From assembly GCF_000835495.1 (NCBI RefSeq), contig NW_015622543.1, positions 5,981,965 through 6,045,964 on the forward strand: a DNA stretch of 64,000 nt. The letters are read 5' to 3'. A model generated the notes under the pieces. It ran no database searches, had not been told where the DNA came from, and saw only the letters and a program-made list of their open reading frames with translations. Shown piece after piece: positions 10,606 through 21,270 of this stretch; the first letter of the stretch is position 1; each line of letters begins with the position of its first letter. The position numbers were made by a program, and so were the translations under genes. This stretch comes from Cladophialophora immunda (Eukaryota > Ascomycota > Eurotiomycetes > Chaetothyriales > Herpotrichiellaceae).

Positions 10606-12469
10606 ATGGCCGCAGAACAACCCAAAGCAGGTCCAGAGGTGAGGTTCTCTAGCTCACGGCAGTGGCCAGGCGAACGTCATCCAACTCGATGGGATGTGCA
10701 CGATGCGAATGAAAGCCCCGCTATAACTTTCCTGGACCGTTTCCGGGCTGCACTGTTGCACACTGAGGGTGCCGAGGGCGACGCCTTGCATGACGCCGAC
10801 TCAGTGATAGATGGCGCAGAGCACGTGGACGAGGTAAGCGCACCAAAGATCCTTTCCTATGGGTGGACTTTCTCTGAGTCGCAGAAAAACAGAACTCGGT
10901 CAGAGCCTACACATATCCGGTGGTCATGTTGTCTGAAGTCCCAACCATCCTGTCAGAAGATCAAATGGAGCGGCTCCAAGAGTTATTCTTCACATCGTTC
11001 AATCACATCTTCACAGATGCTGTCGATATTGCAAACTGGCCTTCAAACCCACTTCCTCCCTATCTGCAGTATGCGATTGCATGTCTGGGAGCGGCCGCGT
11101 CAGCTCCAGCGTACAACGCGGGTGCCTATACCATCGCAAATGGTACTGATCAAGCCGAGGTCGCGGCAGGATTATTTGTTGCTGGTGCGAGATTGTGGTC
11201 CGTTATGCTAGAAGTCGACAACCGTGAAGCTCGAATGTTAGAGGCTGTGATAGCCGTAAGGTCTAATCCCACTCCCTTTCCCCTTTTCCACCTGATCAAT
11301 TCTAGACATGGGTCTCCATGATTGACTGATGGTCCAATTATTCCAGGCCTCGCTCCTAATTACTTATGGCGTTTTGTCCACGGACCAGGCGTATCAGAGG
11401 ATGTCCTCTGTTCTTCTTTGCAATGTTGTCACTGTGAGTCGTTATAGGCCCTCAACCGACCTGCATTACCAATGGCATTGACGAGTTGCAGATCTCCAGA
11501 CGGTTACACCTTCCCGAGGGCTGTTCGCCGCTGTATTCTTCGTCGGATATGCCGGAGAAAGATGTCAGCAGAAAAAGGTAGAGTGGACGACGAGCAATTC
11601 GCACAGGCTAGACACTAATTGCATACAGTTCTCTTCTGAGCTATTTGCTTCTGATCGATACCATCCACGCATTACATTATGGGCTGGCCCCCCACTTTTC
11701 GAGGACTGAGCTTTTCATAAAAATGCCATCGTCGAATCATCAGTTTCGCACCCTGTATAACTCGCTCACGCATGGCTATGCTTTGCCAGAAGACGTTCGA
11801 AGTCGAGAAGATGGCCTCCTATTACTTACCGTGCTCCTAAGCGACATCATTTATATGCAACGATGCCATCTCTCGATATCCTTCTACACCGATTCCCATG
11901 TCAGCGCTGCTGATAAGTCGTCAAGCAACCGCATGTTGCCAAGAAACCCTTACGTCCCCTTAACCTCCCAGTCAGAATACTCTCGCCTCAGCGCTGACTT
12001 TTTAGCTGCCCTTTGTCGCTGGGAGCAGTATTTCCAACCCCATGTTGGCACTGATATCATTGCCTTTTACTACTTTGTCAAACTCCAGCTGACGTGCCCC
12101 GAACTCGGGAGACTTCCTCATTTGGTCGGCTATGGAAAGGCGCCAACATTGAGTGAAAGTCAACGCAATTCGTCGCTACACATGGAACAAATTGACATCC
12201 CAGACAAAGCTATGGACTTTGCATGGCTAGTCCTGGATAAATGTGATGAGCATTTGCAAACACCGGCGCGGAATTTGCCTATCTGGCTCCCGGTCATCCT
12301 ATTTCTCTCGGCGTTAGTGGCGTGGAAGAAGCTGTGCTCAAGACCAGCAACAGGACAGAAATACGGCAGCTTGAAGGTACTCGGTATGTACAGGGACGAG
12401 ATCGCAAAGCTTCCATGGCCATGTTGTAGGGAGATGACGAATACCCTTGACAGGCTCATGAAAAGGTGA
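10606..12469 (+). CDS. Fungal-specific transcription-factor-domain protein without a zinc domain
   Basis: Model join(10606..10833, 10893..11255, 11347..11433, 11492..11577, 11629..12469), 534 aa. All junctions have standard signals (for example GAG|GTAAGC, CAG|GCC, AG|GTAGAG) and keep frame. The protein matches the regulatory half of fungal zinc-cluster or C2H2 regulators: V-R-A-Y-T-Y-P-V-V, L-Q-E-L-F-F-T-S-F-N-H-I-F, L-Q-Y-A-I-A-C-L-G-A-A-A, L-S-Y-L-L-L-I-D-T-I-H-A-L, and a C-terminal helix-rich part. No C2H2 or Zn2Cys6 motif is seen in exon 1 or in the 190 bp of open frame upstream. It may be a cofactor, a regulator that lost its DNA-binding exon, or have an undetected upstream exon. The start ATG has a strong context (caatATGG). 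Confidence 0.8.
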
Positions 12470-13197
12470 TTCATTCTGCAGGCCCATTGTTCAGGTACAG
12501 CGTGGAATCCTCATGTGGTTCTCTGATTTTGCCATAACGTTCGGGTGAAAAGCCGGATTCATATTGGTTGAAATCCGCCGTTGGTCTGCATGAATGACTT
12601 AGAGCCTTTCGACTCATGCATCTGTCTAAAAGTCGATAGCCATGGCTTAGTAAGATCGATCCCACCAAAAGCAGCATTGATTTCATGTCAGATGGGATGG
12701 GGTTCCGGAGGCCATGCCTGCTGACCCCAAGATTTCCGGGGCCCTACCCCATCTCCACTTCCGAATGTCTCCATTCTCGGATGAACGAAGGAGCCGGGCT
12801 GCTTTTCCAGCGCAAAGAGCGAGCGAGGATTAACTACATCACACTTGCGCCAAGCGGCGGAATTGTGAGCTAGGACTTTTGAGGCCTTGAAAAATTACTT
12901 GAGCTCACCTTTTAGAGTTTGGGGTAGTTACTTGCCTCGGCAGGAACAAGCCACTTAGCTACGAATACGCCTTCCGTCATTAACACACAAGCCTACCTCG
13001 TATGCTGGCAGCAAGAAGCCATGGGGTAGATGTGGGAGCCCATACTTGGTCTTCTGATCGCGGTAGATGTTAACTTCATCATCTATAAAAGTGCCGGGTC
13101 AAGGTGAGGTATATACCTCTCCAACTGGAACCTGCGATTGGCTCTGAAAGACACAACGTCAACCTCCGCACGGCCACGTTGACGACAACACTGCAAT
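12470..13197. other. Intergenic region upstream of the FAD monooxygenase
   Basis: This 728-bp spacer has no supported gene; small open frames on both strands have no recognisable content. Its right end holds the monooxygenase core promoter. Confidence 0.45.
13084..13089 (+). promoter_or_regulatory. TATA box of the FAD monooxygenase gene
   Basis: TATAAA (in tcTATAAAAgtg) lies 109 bp upstream of the ATG, a normal distance for a fungal promoter. It is assigned by motif and position only. Confidence 0.45.
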
Positions 13198-15315
13198 ATG
13201 TCTCAAATGAACGGGGTAAATGAAAACATCGTCAATGGAGCCCATAGCAATCAGCCTGGTGCCGATGTCTACACAGACTACCTGATTGTTGGTACCGGTC
13301 CAGCGGGAGCTTCATTAGCATGCTTCCTTACGCAGCACGGTGGGTGCAAATGGCATATTTGCTCACACGGACGTCAAACTCATTGCGACCTATTAGGCTT
13401 GACTGGCTTGATCGTGAGCCAGGATCCCAGCAATGCAGACACACCACGAGCTCATATCACCAATATGGCAGCAATAGGTGAGAAAAATGCATTTCGGATT
13501 GAAATTAGCGGCAATGCTCTGACTGTAGATAAGACTGTCTCCGAGATATTGGAGTCGACAAGGAGTGCTACCAAGTTGGAACGGCTGGAGACACGATGGT
13601 ACACACCCGTTGGTCTAACAGTATGGCTGGCGAGGAGTATGCACGCATATATTCCTGGGGTAATGACCCAAGGCGAAAGGTGTGGATTCAATACGTTATC
13701 AGGTGGCCAGTAGCAACTCTAACCGCACTTTGTAGGGCGATTATGAACTCGCCAGCCCTTCAGACCCACTGGATCTTCCTCAAACTCTGCTTGAGCCAAT
13801 ACTCATACGGTACGCGACTATGAACGGGTTCAAATGTAGATGGGACACCAAGTTTGTCTCGTTTGTGCAAGAACCTGACGAGAAGGGCGTTACAACCACC
13901 CTCCACGACAAGGTGACTGGCCAAGACTATCGAGTCCGGTCGCGGTATCTATTCGGTGCGGATGGGGCGCGCAGCCCTATCATGAGGCACCTTGAGATTC
14001 CGATGATCAAGCGTCCAGACCAGGGATATGCCATCAACATTCTAATGGAGGCCGATATGGCACATCTCATGGAGAACCGCATGGGAAATCTGCACTGGCT
14101 CTTAACGCCCGACAAGGAGCACCCAGACTATGCCTGGATCGGGTGCATTCGAATGGTGAAGCCCTGGCACGAATGGCTTTGTATTATTTTCCCTACCTTC
14201 GGCGCCGAGAGAAAACAGCGAAGCCCGGCAGAATACGTCAAACGCGTGCACGAATTTATTGGTGACGATACCGTCGAGGTAAAAATCAAGGGCATTTCGA
14301 CCTGGATGATCAATGAGACAGCGGCTGAGGCATATTCAAAAGGCAACGTTTATTGCTTGGGCGACGCCGTGCACCGACATCCGCCGAATCACGGACTAGG
14401 GTCTAACACTTGCATCCAAGACGCACACAATCTGGCATGGAAAGTCGCGTTCGTCGACAGAGGTAAGCAGTCTTCAGAATTCACAGACGTATGTAACTCT
14501 TCCAAGATGAGCTGACTTTACGGGGTAGGAATTGCTGGAAGCAGTTTGCTAGACAGTTACAGTATTGAGCGCCAGCCAGTTGGTCTCGATGTTGTCACGC
14601 AGTGAGTTTTATCATACAGGTCAGCATCTCTGGCCGACAAGCTGATATTTTTGGTTCAAGGGCAAACGCATCACTCCGCAACCACAAAAAGATCTGGGAA
14701 GTGCTAGGTAATATGGAACCGACGGTTGCCGCGCGAGTAGAAGCATTCAACATCCTAAAAGAAGACTCAGAACGGGGTCGTAAGCGCCGTGCCGATCTAC
14801 AGGCCGCGCTACGGATGATCAACCGTGAAGAACACGGCCTGGGTATCGAAATGAACCAACGGTACACATCATCAGCAGTACACAAATCCGACCAGGGACC
14901 TCAGCCCACCTTCGACTCTGATCCACTCGAGCACTACCACCCAACGACATACCCCGGCGCCCGCGTACCACACGTCTGGCTCAGCAAGACTATCCCCTCA
15001 AAAGCGGTATCGACCTACGATCTCGCTGGCAAGGCCCACTTTACCCTGTTCACGGGGATTGGTGGTGATGGCTGGCGCCCCGCGGCTGCAAAGGTCTCGA
15101 GCGAGCTCAGCGTACCGTTTAAAGTCTACTCCATTGGATTTCGGCAGGAATATGAAGATCGCTACCTTGACTGGGCTAGGATTAGGGGCGTTGCCGAGTC
15201 AGGATGTGTTGTCGTTAGGCCGGATTTCTTCATTGCATGGAGGAGTCAGCAATGGGAGAATGACAGTCCTGAGAAGTTGTTGGCCGTCATGAAATCTGTG
15301 CTGTCGCGCAGCTAA
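13198..15315 (+). CDS. FAD-dependent aromatic hydroxylase (TfdB / phenol 2-monooxygenase type)
   Basis: Model join(13198..13339, 13397..13477, 13534..13679, 13736..14462, 14529..14601, 14661..15315), 607 aa. Class A flavoprotein monooxygenases of this type hydroxylate phenolic rings ortho to an OH using NAD(P)H and O2. Signatures: the FAD fingerprint G-T-G-P-A-G at 32-37, P-R-A-H-I-T-N-M, D-C-L-R-D-I-G after the second intron, H-T-R-W-S-N-S-M-A-G-E-E-Y, the F-G-A-D-G-A-R-S (DG) motif, and the GD motif G-D-A-V-H-R-H-P-P-N-H-G-L-G-S-N. The C-terminal thioredoxin-like domain (H-F-T-L-F-T-G-I-G-G) is present. Introns 2 and 5 use AAG acceptors; these are the only choices that restore the conserved sequence. 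Two dehydrogenase-type genes lie downstream (one is the decayed SDR). It probably makes the dihydroxylated substrate for the extradiol dioxygenase, which is inference. Confidence 0.92.
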
Positions 15316-16483
15316 GCAGGCTTTACTGGGTGCGTGATTTGTACGGTCCAAGATGCGGGAGCGCAAGGCAGGAGCGGCCCTGATTTAAAACCAGGTGGCA
15401 CAGTCTGACAGGAGTAAGCTCATTTCCTACTAGATCAAAGGTGTCATTTTAATCTATAATAAGGATATCACTTAACTTTGGAAAATAGCAGTTCTCCGTC
15501 ATCCATCATCTACAACTAGCTATGCATACTTGACGTATTGGTGACCCTGCGACTTTGCTTTTATTGTGCTTTTTGGTTTTGTTCGAATAATTCAAATACT
15601 TTTTAGCCTTAGTTATCACTTAAATATACTGTTTCCCTGAGACAAATATTCGCTACGAAAGTAAGGCTACAGAAATTAGAGGATGTTCTATCTACCGTCT
15701 CCATACAGTCATTAAAAAGCTATGAATGGCTATACTTCAGGCCGTGTTGTAATAGCTAGTCGGGGCTAGGTAATAAGGCTTCCTACCTGATTTGTAAACG
15801 ACAAGATGTTTAGTGATTTATACTCAGGTTGGTTATACTAAATAGGCGGTGGCGATGTCAAGCGGCGGCGAGATCTAGAATAGCAATAATAGACGAATCC
15901 ATAATACGGGGAAGTAGACACTAGCTAAATTAAGTATGTTTAGATTCTCCTAAGCATTGAACGAAATTAAAATTGTACGAAAACGATGTTCTAAGTCATT
16001 CCCGAGTATTTCTTTGGTTGACTATCTCGTTTCGCCTGAATTGAAGTATCAATGAATTCTAAGTATCTCCCGTGGGTGAAGTTATTCTTGCCTGGATTTT
16101 GCTATTCCGCGAAAGTGGTGATATGGTTAGAGCTATGACGCTCTTGTATTAGCTGGCTGTACATCCAGAACGAAGACCGTCATCGGGCCAAGGCCAGGTT
16201 CAACCGAGGCATGGGAATTTCTGTGTCAGAAATTCTTGAGTCTCGAGGTCTGTGGTGATCATGGTCCTTGCCTTGAAACCCACTTTTCCCACGCCATGTC
16301 CAGACCAACTCGGCGAATGTTTGCCGAAGCGGGGACCAAGTTCCATAAGAATTCCGGCTATGTGCGCGAGTGTAGCAATATCACAATGAATCTCAGCCAA
16401 TTCCAGAACGCGTCGCTGACCTGATAGCCATTCCAAGTCCATTATCTTTCCTTTCCTCACTCTTCATCGCGCAATTTACAAGC
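15316..16483. other. AT-rich intergenic region
   Basis: About 1.17 kb with no supported gene. From roughly 15420 to 16150 the sequence becomes AT- and TpA-rich and resembles the RIP-mutated block further right, so it may be an old mutated repeat fragment. The last 300 bp return to normal composition and hold the promoter of the MDR gene. Confidence 0.4.
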
Positions 16484-17553
16484 ATGAGGGCCTATCAGCT
16501 CGAAAAGCTTGCCACAGGTATAGACGATCTGAGGATTGTCGAGCTTCCCGACTTAAGTCCGGATCCTGACAAGTATCTCATCCGGATTCACGCTGCCGCC
16601 ATCAACTTTTTCGATGTCTTACAGATCCAAGGAAAACACCAGCAAAAGCCGCCGTTCCCGTGGATAGCGGGCAATGAGTTCTCGGGCGAGATTTTGGCGA
16701 CCCCCACCCGTAGCACCAGGGCAAAGTTCCAAAAGGGTGATCGGGTATTCGGCGCTGGCCTGGGCGCGTTTGCAACGATGATCCAGGCACCTGAAGAAAA
16801 TCTCAGACTCGTTCCTAAGGGATGGAGTTACGTGGAAGCAAGCAGTCTGTTCTACACTGTACCGACGGCTTACGCGGCCCTGATGCTGAGAGCGCAGGCA
16901 AAAAAAGGTAAATGAAGACATCTTTTTACCTGATTAAAATTGCATTATACTGACATTGATCAACTGCAGGTGACTATGTACTCATACATGGTGCTGGCGG
17001 AGGTGTAGGCCTTGCGGCGGTGACTATATCCAATGCATTGGGTATGAAAGTCATTGCATCGGCCGACACAGAAAAGAAACGCGAGATCACGAAACGATTT
17101 GGCGCCTCGTATGTTGTCGACTCCAATGGCGATTGGGCGTCGGAGGCTCGTCGCTGTACACCCAATAATCGCGGTGTTGATGTCGTTCTGGACCCTGTCG
17201 GTATGATCTCACAGTCACTCAAATGCATTCGATGGGACGGGAGGTTATGTGTCATCGGGTTTGCCGCCGGCGAAATCGAGAAGATCCCGACAAACCGACT
17301 GCTTGTGAAGAACGTCAGCTTGTCGGGTCTCTTTTGGGGCGAGTACACGAACCAAGACCCCCAGACGGTGGTGGATGTGTGGAACAAGCTCTTGGAAATT
17401 CTTGATAAGGGCGATATTGTCCCCTTAAACTATACAGAGAAGAGTTTTCACGGTTTGGAGCAGGTTGTAGACGCAATGAAACTGCTGACTACTGCTACAG
17501 CCTGGGGGAAGATTGTTGTTGACGTGAGCGAGCAAGGAAAATCCAAGCTGTGA
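16484..17553 (+). CDS. Quinone-oxidoreductase-type medium-chain dehydrogenase/reductase
   Basis: Model join(16484..16907, 16970..17553), 335 aa, with one 62-bp intron inside the codon before the nucleotide-binding loop. It is a zinc-free MDR that would reduce an enone or quinone with NADPH. Evidence: an N-terminal GroES-like domain (A-A-I-N-F-F-D-V-L, I-A-G-N-E-F-S-G-E-I), G-D-R-V-F-G, then the Rossmann motif H-G-A-G-G-G-V-G at 148-155, and D-V-V-L-D-P-V-G. The structural-zinc cysteine loop is absent, which separates it from the zinc MDR encoded at 19377-20693. Length is normal. It follows the FAD monooxygenase on the same strand after an AT-rich spacer, so a role in reducing a quinonoid or unsaturated intermediate is plausible. 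Confidence 0.9.
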
Positions 17554-18023
17554 AACCAAAGCCATAACATTTAAGATCAGTCTTCTCAATCCCTTTTCTT
17601 CTGAGTATGGGGAGAAATATCATGGCTGTTTATGCTTCTTATACATCTCGTCGATAGGTTCACAAGATTGGAAGCGTTGTACGTAGCTGAATTACCTCTC
17701 CAATGATGCCACCTAACACATCATCAGACAAGTGAACCTAAATTCTTTTTCCAGAGTTGATTCACGTCCTCTGAGAAAGAATCCCTGTGGCCTCATCATA
17801 TCTTACCAAGCGAAGTAACCACGTTTACAAGTAGTACTCACTCTGAAGCGTGCGAACGAGCATTATCACCCCAAACCCGGGAGTTCAAAGTAATGTATAC
17901 TGTCAACCTTAGTTAGGTAAAAGGAGAGAGTATTATTGTTACTAGAGGATCGACCCGGCAATCAGAGACGTATGGGTTTTGTCTCCTATATGCTGGAATA
18001 TGACTACTGATCACAATATTAGG
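17554..18023. other. Intergenic region
   Basis: About 470 bp between the MDR gene and the SDR relic. No coding content is recognised, and the N-terminal Rossmann half expected for the SDR is not seen here. Confidence 0.4.
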
Positions 18024-18806
18024 GCGACATATGGTCCCGTGCTATGAGGCGTGCTGAGAAGATCAAGTTGAGCTTTTCGAGATGCTGGAAGTCCCTCCAT
18101 GGCATTCAGTGGACGTTGTCATCGCAAATACGGGAATTGTGGGACATGATGGGCTCCTAGGATTTGATCGTATGCCCAAGCGCTTCCGGGATGGCTTCTT
18201 TCTCACACATATCGAAGCAGCACAAGCAATCTTAGCCAAGCCCGATTTGAAAAGAAAACAGATCAACTTCATTAGCGTAATGTACAGATTGCATCATTTT
18301 CAACGTCAACATGGCGAGGACAGTTCGTTGAGAGGTTGCCTCGTTCTGCAGGGACCACTTGCTGGTTATCTTGACGCGGTTAGTTCTCCAGAATATAATG
18401 CTTCCAAATTCGCCCTCCGTTGGTTACTGCGGTGTCTTCGACACACGTCACCTCAACACAGCACTAGGGTTCTTTATGTCGTCCCATGATATGAGACACT
18501 GTTTCCCTTGAATTATCATGTAAACTGATCAGGTATACATGATCAAAGTGGATGAAGACAAAGACTTTTACCCAAGAATGCTTCAACGACCTCAGGGCAG
18601 CCGGAACAGAATTTGCGGAGATGGAGGACGGTGCAAGTGCAGCACTGAGATCCGCTTGCGATGAAAACATTCACGGTTTGTTTTCCCATTCAGCATCACT
18701 ATTGTAAGGTCATACATTACCTTTGCTAGGCGTGTCATTCGCGATTGTTCCTCGAAGCTGGTCGCCGCGCGGATATGTCGATGACTATAATTTGAGGCGA
18801 CATTAG
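18024..18806 (+). pseudogene. Decayed short-chain dehydrogenase/reductase (SDR)
   Basis: The surviving sequence is the middle and C-terminal part of a classical SDR of the fungal 15-hydroxyprostaglandin-dehydrogenase-like type: W-E-D-Q-V-E-L-F-E-M before S-V-D-V-V-I-A-N-T-G-I, the active-site segment S-S-P-E-Y-N-A-S-K-F-A-L with Tyr and Lys, and a last exon ending I-V-P-R-S-W-S-P-R-G after a normal intron near 18680-18729. Disabling features: no N-terminal G-x-x-x-G-x-G motif upstream, a TGA replacing the Trp codon before E-D-Q-V, and another TGA after V-V-P near 18487. These indicate a truncated, inactive gene. If once functional it would have oxidised or reduced a pathway alcohol or ketone. 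Confidence 0.75.
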
Positions 18807-19376
18807 CTGGGTGCGGCTACCAAAACGGGTATATCATCTCGCGATGGATCATAGAGCACGTATATCCAATGCCGATGGAGCATGAAAGATCTCATGGACC
18901 CTTACTTGACTGAGCTTGTTTTATCGCCTTGATTGTGGTATAATTTGTGTCACTCCCGACTAATTTCATGAATTTCTCCGTTTTGGAGCTACCTCTATTG
19001 TTCGGAAGCATTCTGTATAATTTCTGACAGATTTGCGTCTGTGAATCTTTGTGATGGATCCCAGGGTGGAGAATTTCCTCTTATTCGGCAACCATTTCAT
19101 GACCTTCTGGGACTCTGTAGGAGAAATACTGATTTGAATCTCTCTTGTGTGTGTAGCGAGATAACATCTACAGGTTCTTAGTTGGTTGATCCCTTGATCA
19201 CAGTCAATTTCTAGAGCACACAGTAAGCTGGGCGCCGATGAGCAAGTGGTATTCTAATTTTGCAATACCGCGCCTCATCAAGAGATAGGGAAGTGATTAA
19301 ATCGAGAAATAAAAGAGACACTAGTGACATGACATCTAATAATATCGTCGGCTCTCTGAGTTTATTCGGCGCCAGA
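18807..19376. other. Intergenic region
   Basis: About 570 bp, AT-leaning, between the SDR relic (plus) and the stop of the zinc MDR gene (minus). No gene or repeat is recognised. Confidence 0.4.
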
Positions 19377-20693
19377 TCACTGGGAGCGCTTTTCCAGCTT
19401 GCATTCTCCCTTTTGCCACGGGGTGGCTATAACTTTAATGTGTGATCTCTCCTTGATCAGAGCCTCAAATCCATCATGTACCACTTGATCCAGGTGCAAT
19501 CTAGCTGTGATCATCTTCTCGACATGCTTTAGTTTCCCTATGAGAAGTCATGTTAGAACGGGCCGACATGAACTTACAGAGGCAATTTACCTGAGCTGAT
19601 TGCTTCTATAACCTCTTCAAATTCCTCAGATGAGTAGATCAATGCGCCTTGATACGTAATCTCCTTACGCAAAATCATATTTGGATCGAAGGTGACCGGC
19701 CGCTCAAACATTCCCACATTGACGACCACACCGCCTGGCCGTACAGAGATAAGGGCTCCTTCGAAGGACTTTGCAACACCTGCACATTCAAAAACGACAT
19801 GAGGGCCTTCTGCTTCTCCAAACTCGCGAAGGGCGCCACTGAGGTCTGTCTTCGAAGGGTCAAAGATAGCACTGGCGCCAAACTCCTGGGCTCGGGCAAT
19901 TCGCTGAGGGGACAGCTCGGAGACCAGGATGGATTGCACCCCAAATGCTTGAAGCGACAAAAGAATTGCGAGTCCGATCGGACCTGGTTAGGAGGTCACT
20001 TGAAAGATTCTTGAAGAAGCAGTCGAATATCTCGAGGTGGACTCACCCGCGCCCATGATCATAGCTGTTTGCCCTGGTTCGATCTTGCTAATTTTGACTG
20101 CATGCCATGCGACTGCCAGTGGCTCGACGAGAGCACCCACATCAAGAGGGATATTTTCAGGGAGACTATGAACCGTCTGTTGGTCCACACACACATACTC
20201 GGCGAAACCGCCACCAGTACCACTGTATCCAACCCATCCCAGCTTTTCGCATAGCTTGGGAACGCCGCGCTTGCAAGCTCCGCAGGTACCGTCATATATG
20301 ATGGGTTCTACAACCACCCTCTGGCCGACTTTCCACCTCTTTGCGTCGGATCCAACTTCGACGATCGTCCCAGCAAATTCATGACCTGTAATCCGATGGT
20401 TGAGTTTTCTAGAACCCCAACTTTAGATTCTCTACATACCCAGAATGCAGGGCGCAGTCTTCCCTGTTAGACAATGTGGCTTGCTTGGGACCGTGAATGG
20501 TCCAACCAAGTACTCGTGCAAGTCTCTTGTGGTCAGTGATTAACCGAGGTGTAGAAAAGGACTATTCAACTTTACCTGACCCGCAGATTCCTGCCCATTC
20601 ATTTTTAATTTTGACCATGTTCGGTCCACAATGTGGTTCGGGGACATCGTCCACTCGAAGGTCGCACCTAGCATGGAATTGAAGGGCTCTCAT
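19377..20693 (-). CDS. Zinc-dependent MDR alcohol dehydrogenase (butanediol/sorbitol dehydrogenase type)
   Basis: Model complement(join(19377..19537, 19591..19983, 20047..20385, 20440..20523, 20576..20693)), 364 aa, with four introns of 52-63 bp. It would oxidise a secondary alcohol or reduce the ketone with NAD(H). Catalytic-zinc residues are visible: Cys37 in G-I-C-G-S-D-L-H, His69-Glu70 in G-H-E-F-A-G, and a later E-P-L-A-V-A-W-H-A-V segment. The structural-zinc loop reads D-G-T-C-G-A-C-K-R-G-V-P-K-L-C. The nucleotide loop is G-A-G-P-I-G-L. The first intron needs the second of two nearby AG acceptors to join S-D-L-H-E-Y. Start: ATG with A at -3, 5' of M-R-A-L-Q-F-H. Length matches the family. 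It is transcribed convergently with the SDR relic. Confidence 0.9.
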
Positions 20694-21270
20694 ATTTCTC
20701 GATATAATTGTGCGTAGTGATCCTCGAATCGACTACGAAGAGAACATAAGTGCTTCGGGGTTGTCTGAAATAGTCTCTCAGACTTGCCCCGCACGATTAG
20801 CTCTTCTGCGCTGGAGATTCGAGGCCCGCTACTTAGGGGCGGATCCTATTTTGTACGGACTTTGCAAAGCCGGGCGCATATCCACTGAGCTATCTTGTGC
20901 TGAGTTGAACAGTGGAATTTTCTCTCGGCCACTGCACTATAGACCATGGCAATCATAGGAGATTTGATCGCCTTGCAGTTTTGACATCGCATTAGGGGAG
21001 TCCCATACTCTCCAAAGACAACAAGGGGAGATGATCCCCCTGAAAACGCGAAATAAATTTCTTCTTTTCAAATCCATTAATAAAATGGGTTTTTTCCAGG
21101 GGCCGAAATCGGTAAAATTAAAGAGAGAAGGGTCCAAGATGAAATGGCTGGCCGCTTCAAGAGAGCCCCAAGCGCCTCTAGACATACTTTGGCCGCTATG
21201 GTTGATAGAGTAACTTTCCAAAGCCAGTTCCGTAGCGTCTACGAAAATATGGGCAAGAGAAGTGTAACTG
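20694..21270. promoter_or_regulatory. Intergenic region upstream of the zinc MDR gene
   Basis: About 577 bp; no supported gene. It should contain the promoter of the minus-strand zinc MDR gene. The stretch 21030-21130 is AT-rich with short A/T runs. Confidence 0.4.

Noticed and set aside
16200..16460. 86-codon minus-strand open frame before the quinone-oxidoreductase gene
   Set aside because: No domain recognised and it overlaps the likely promoter; not supported as a gene.
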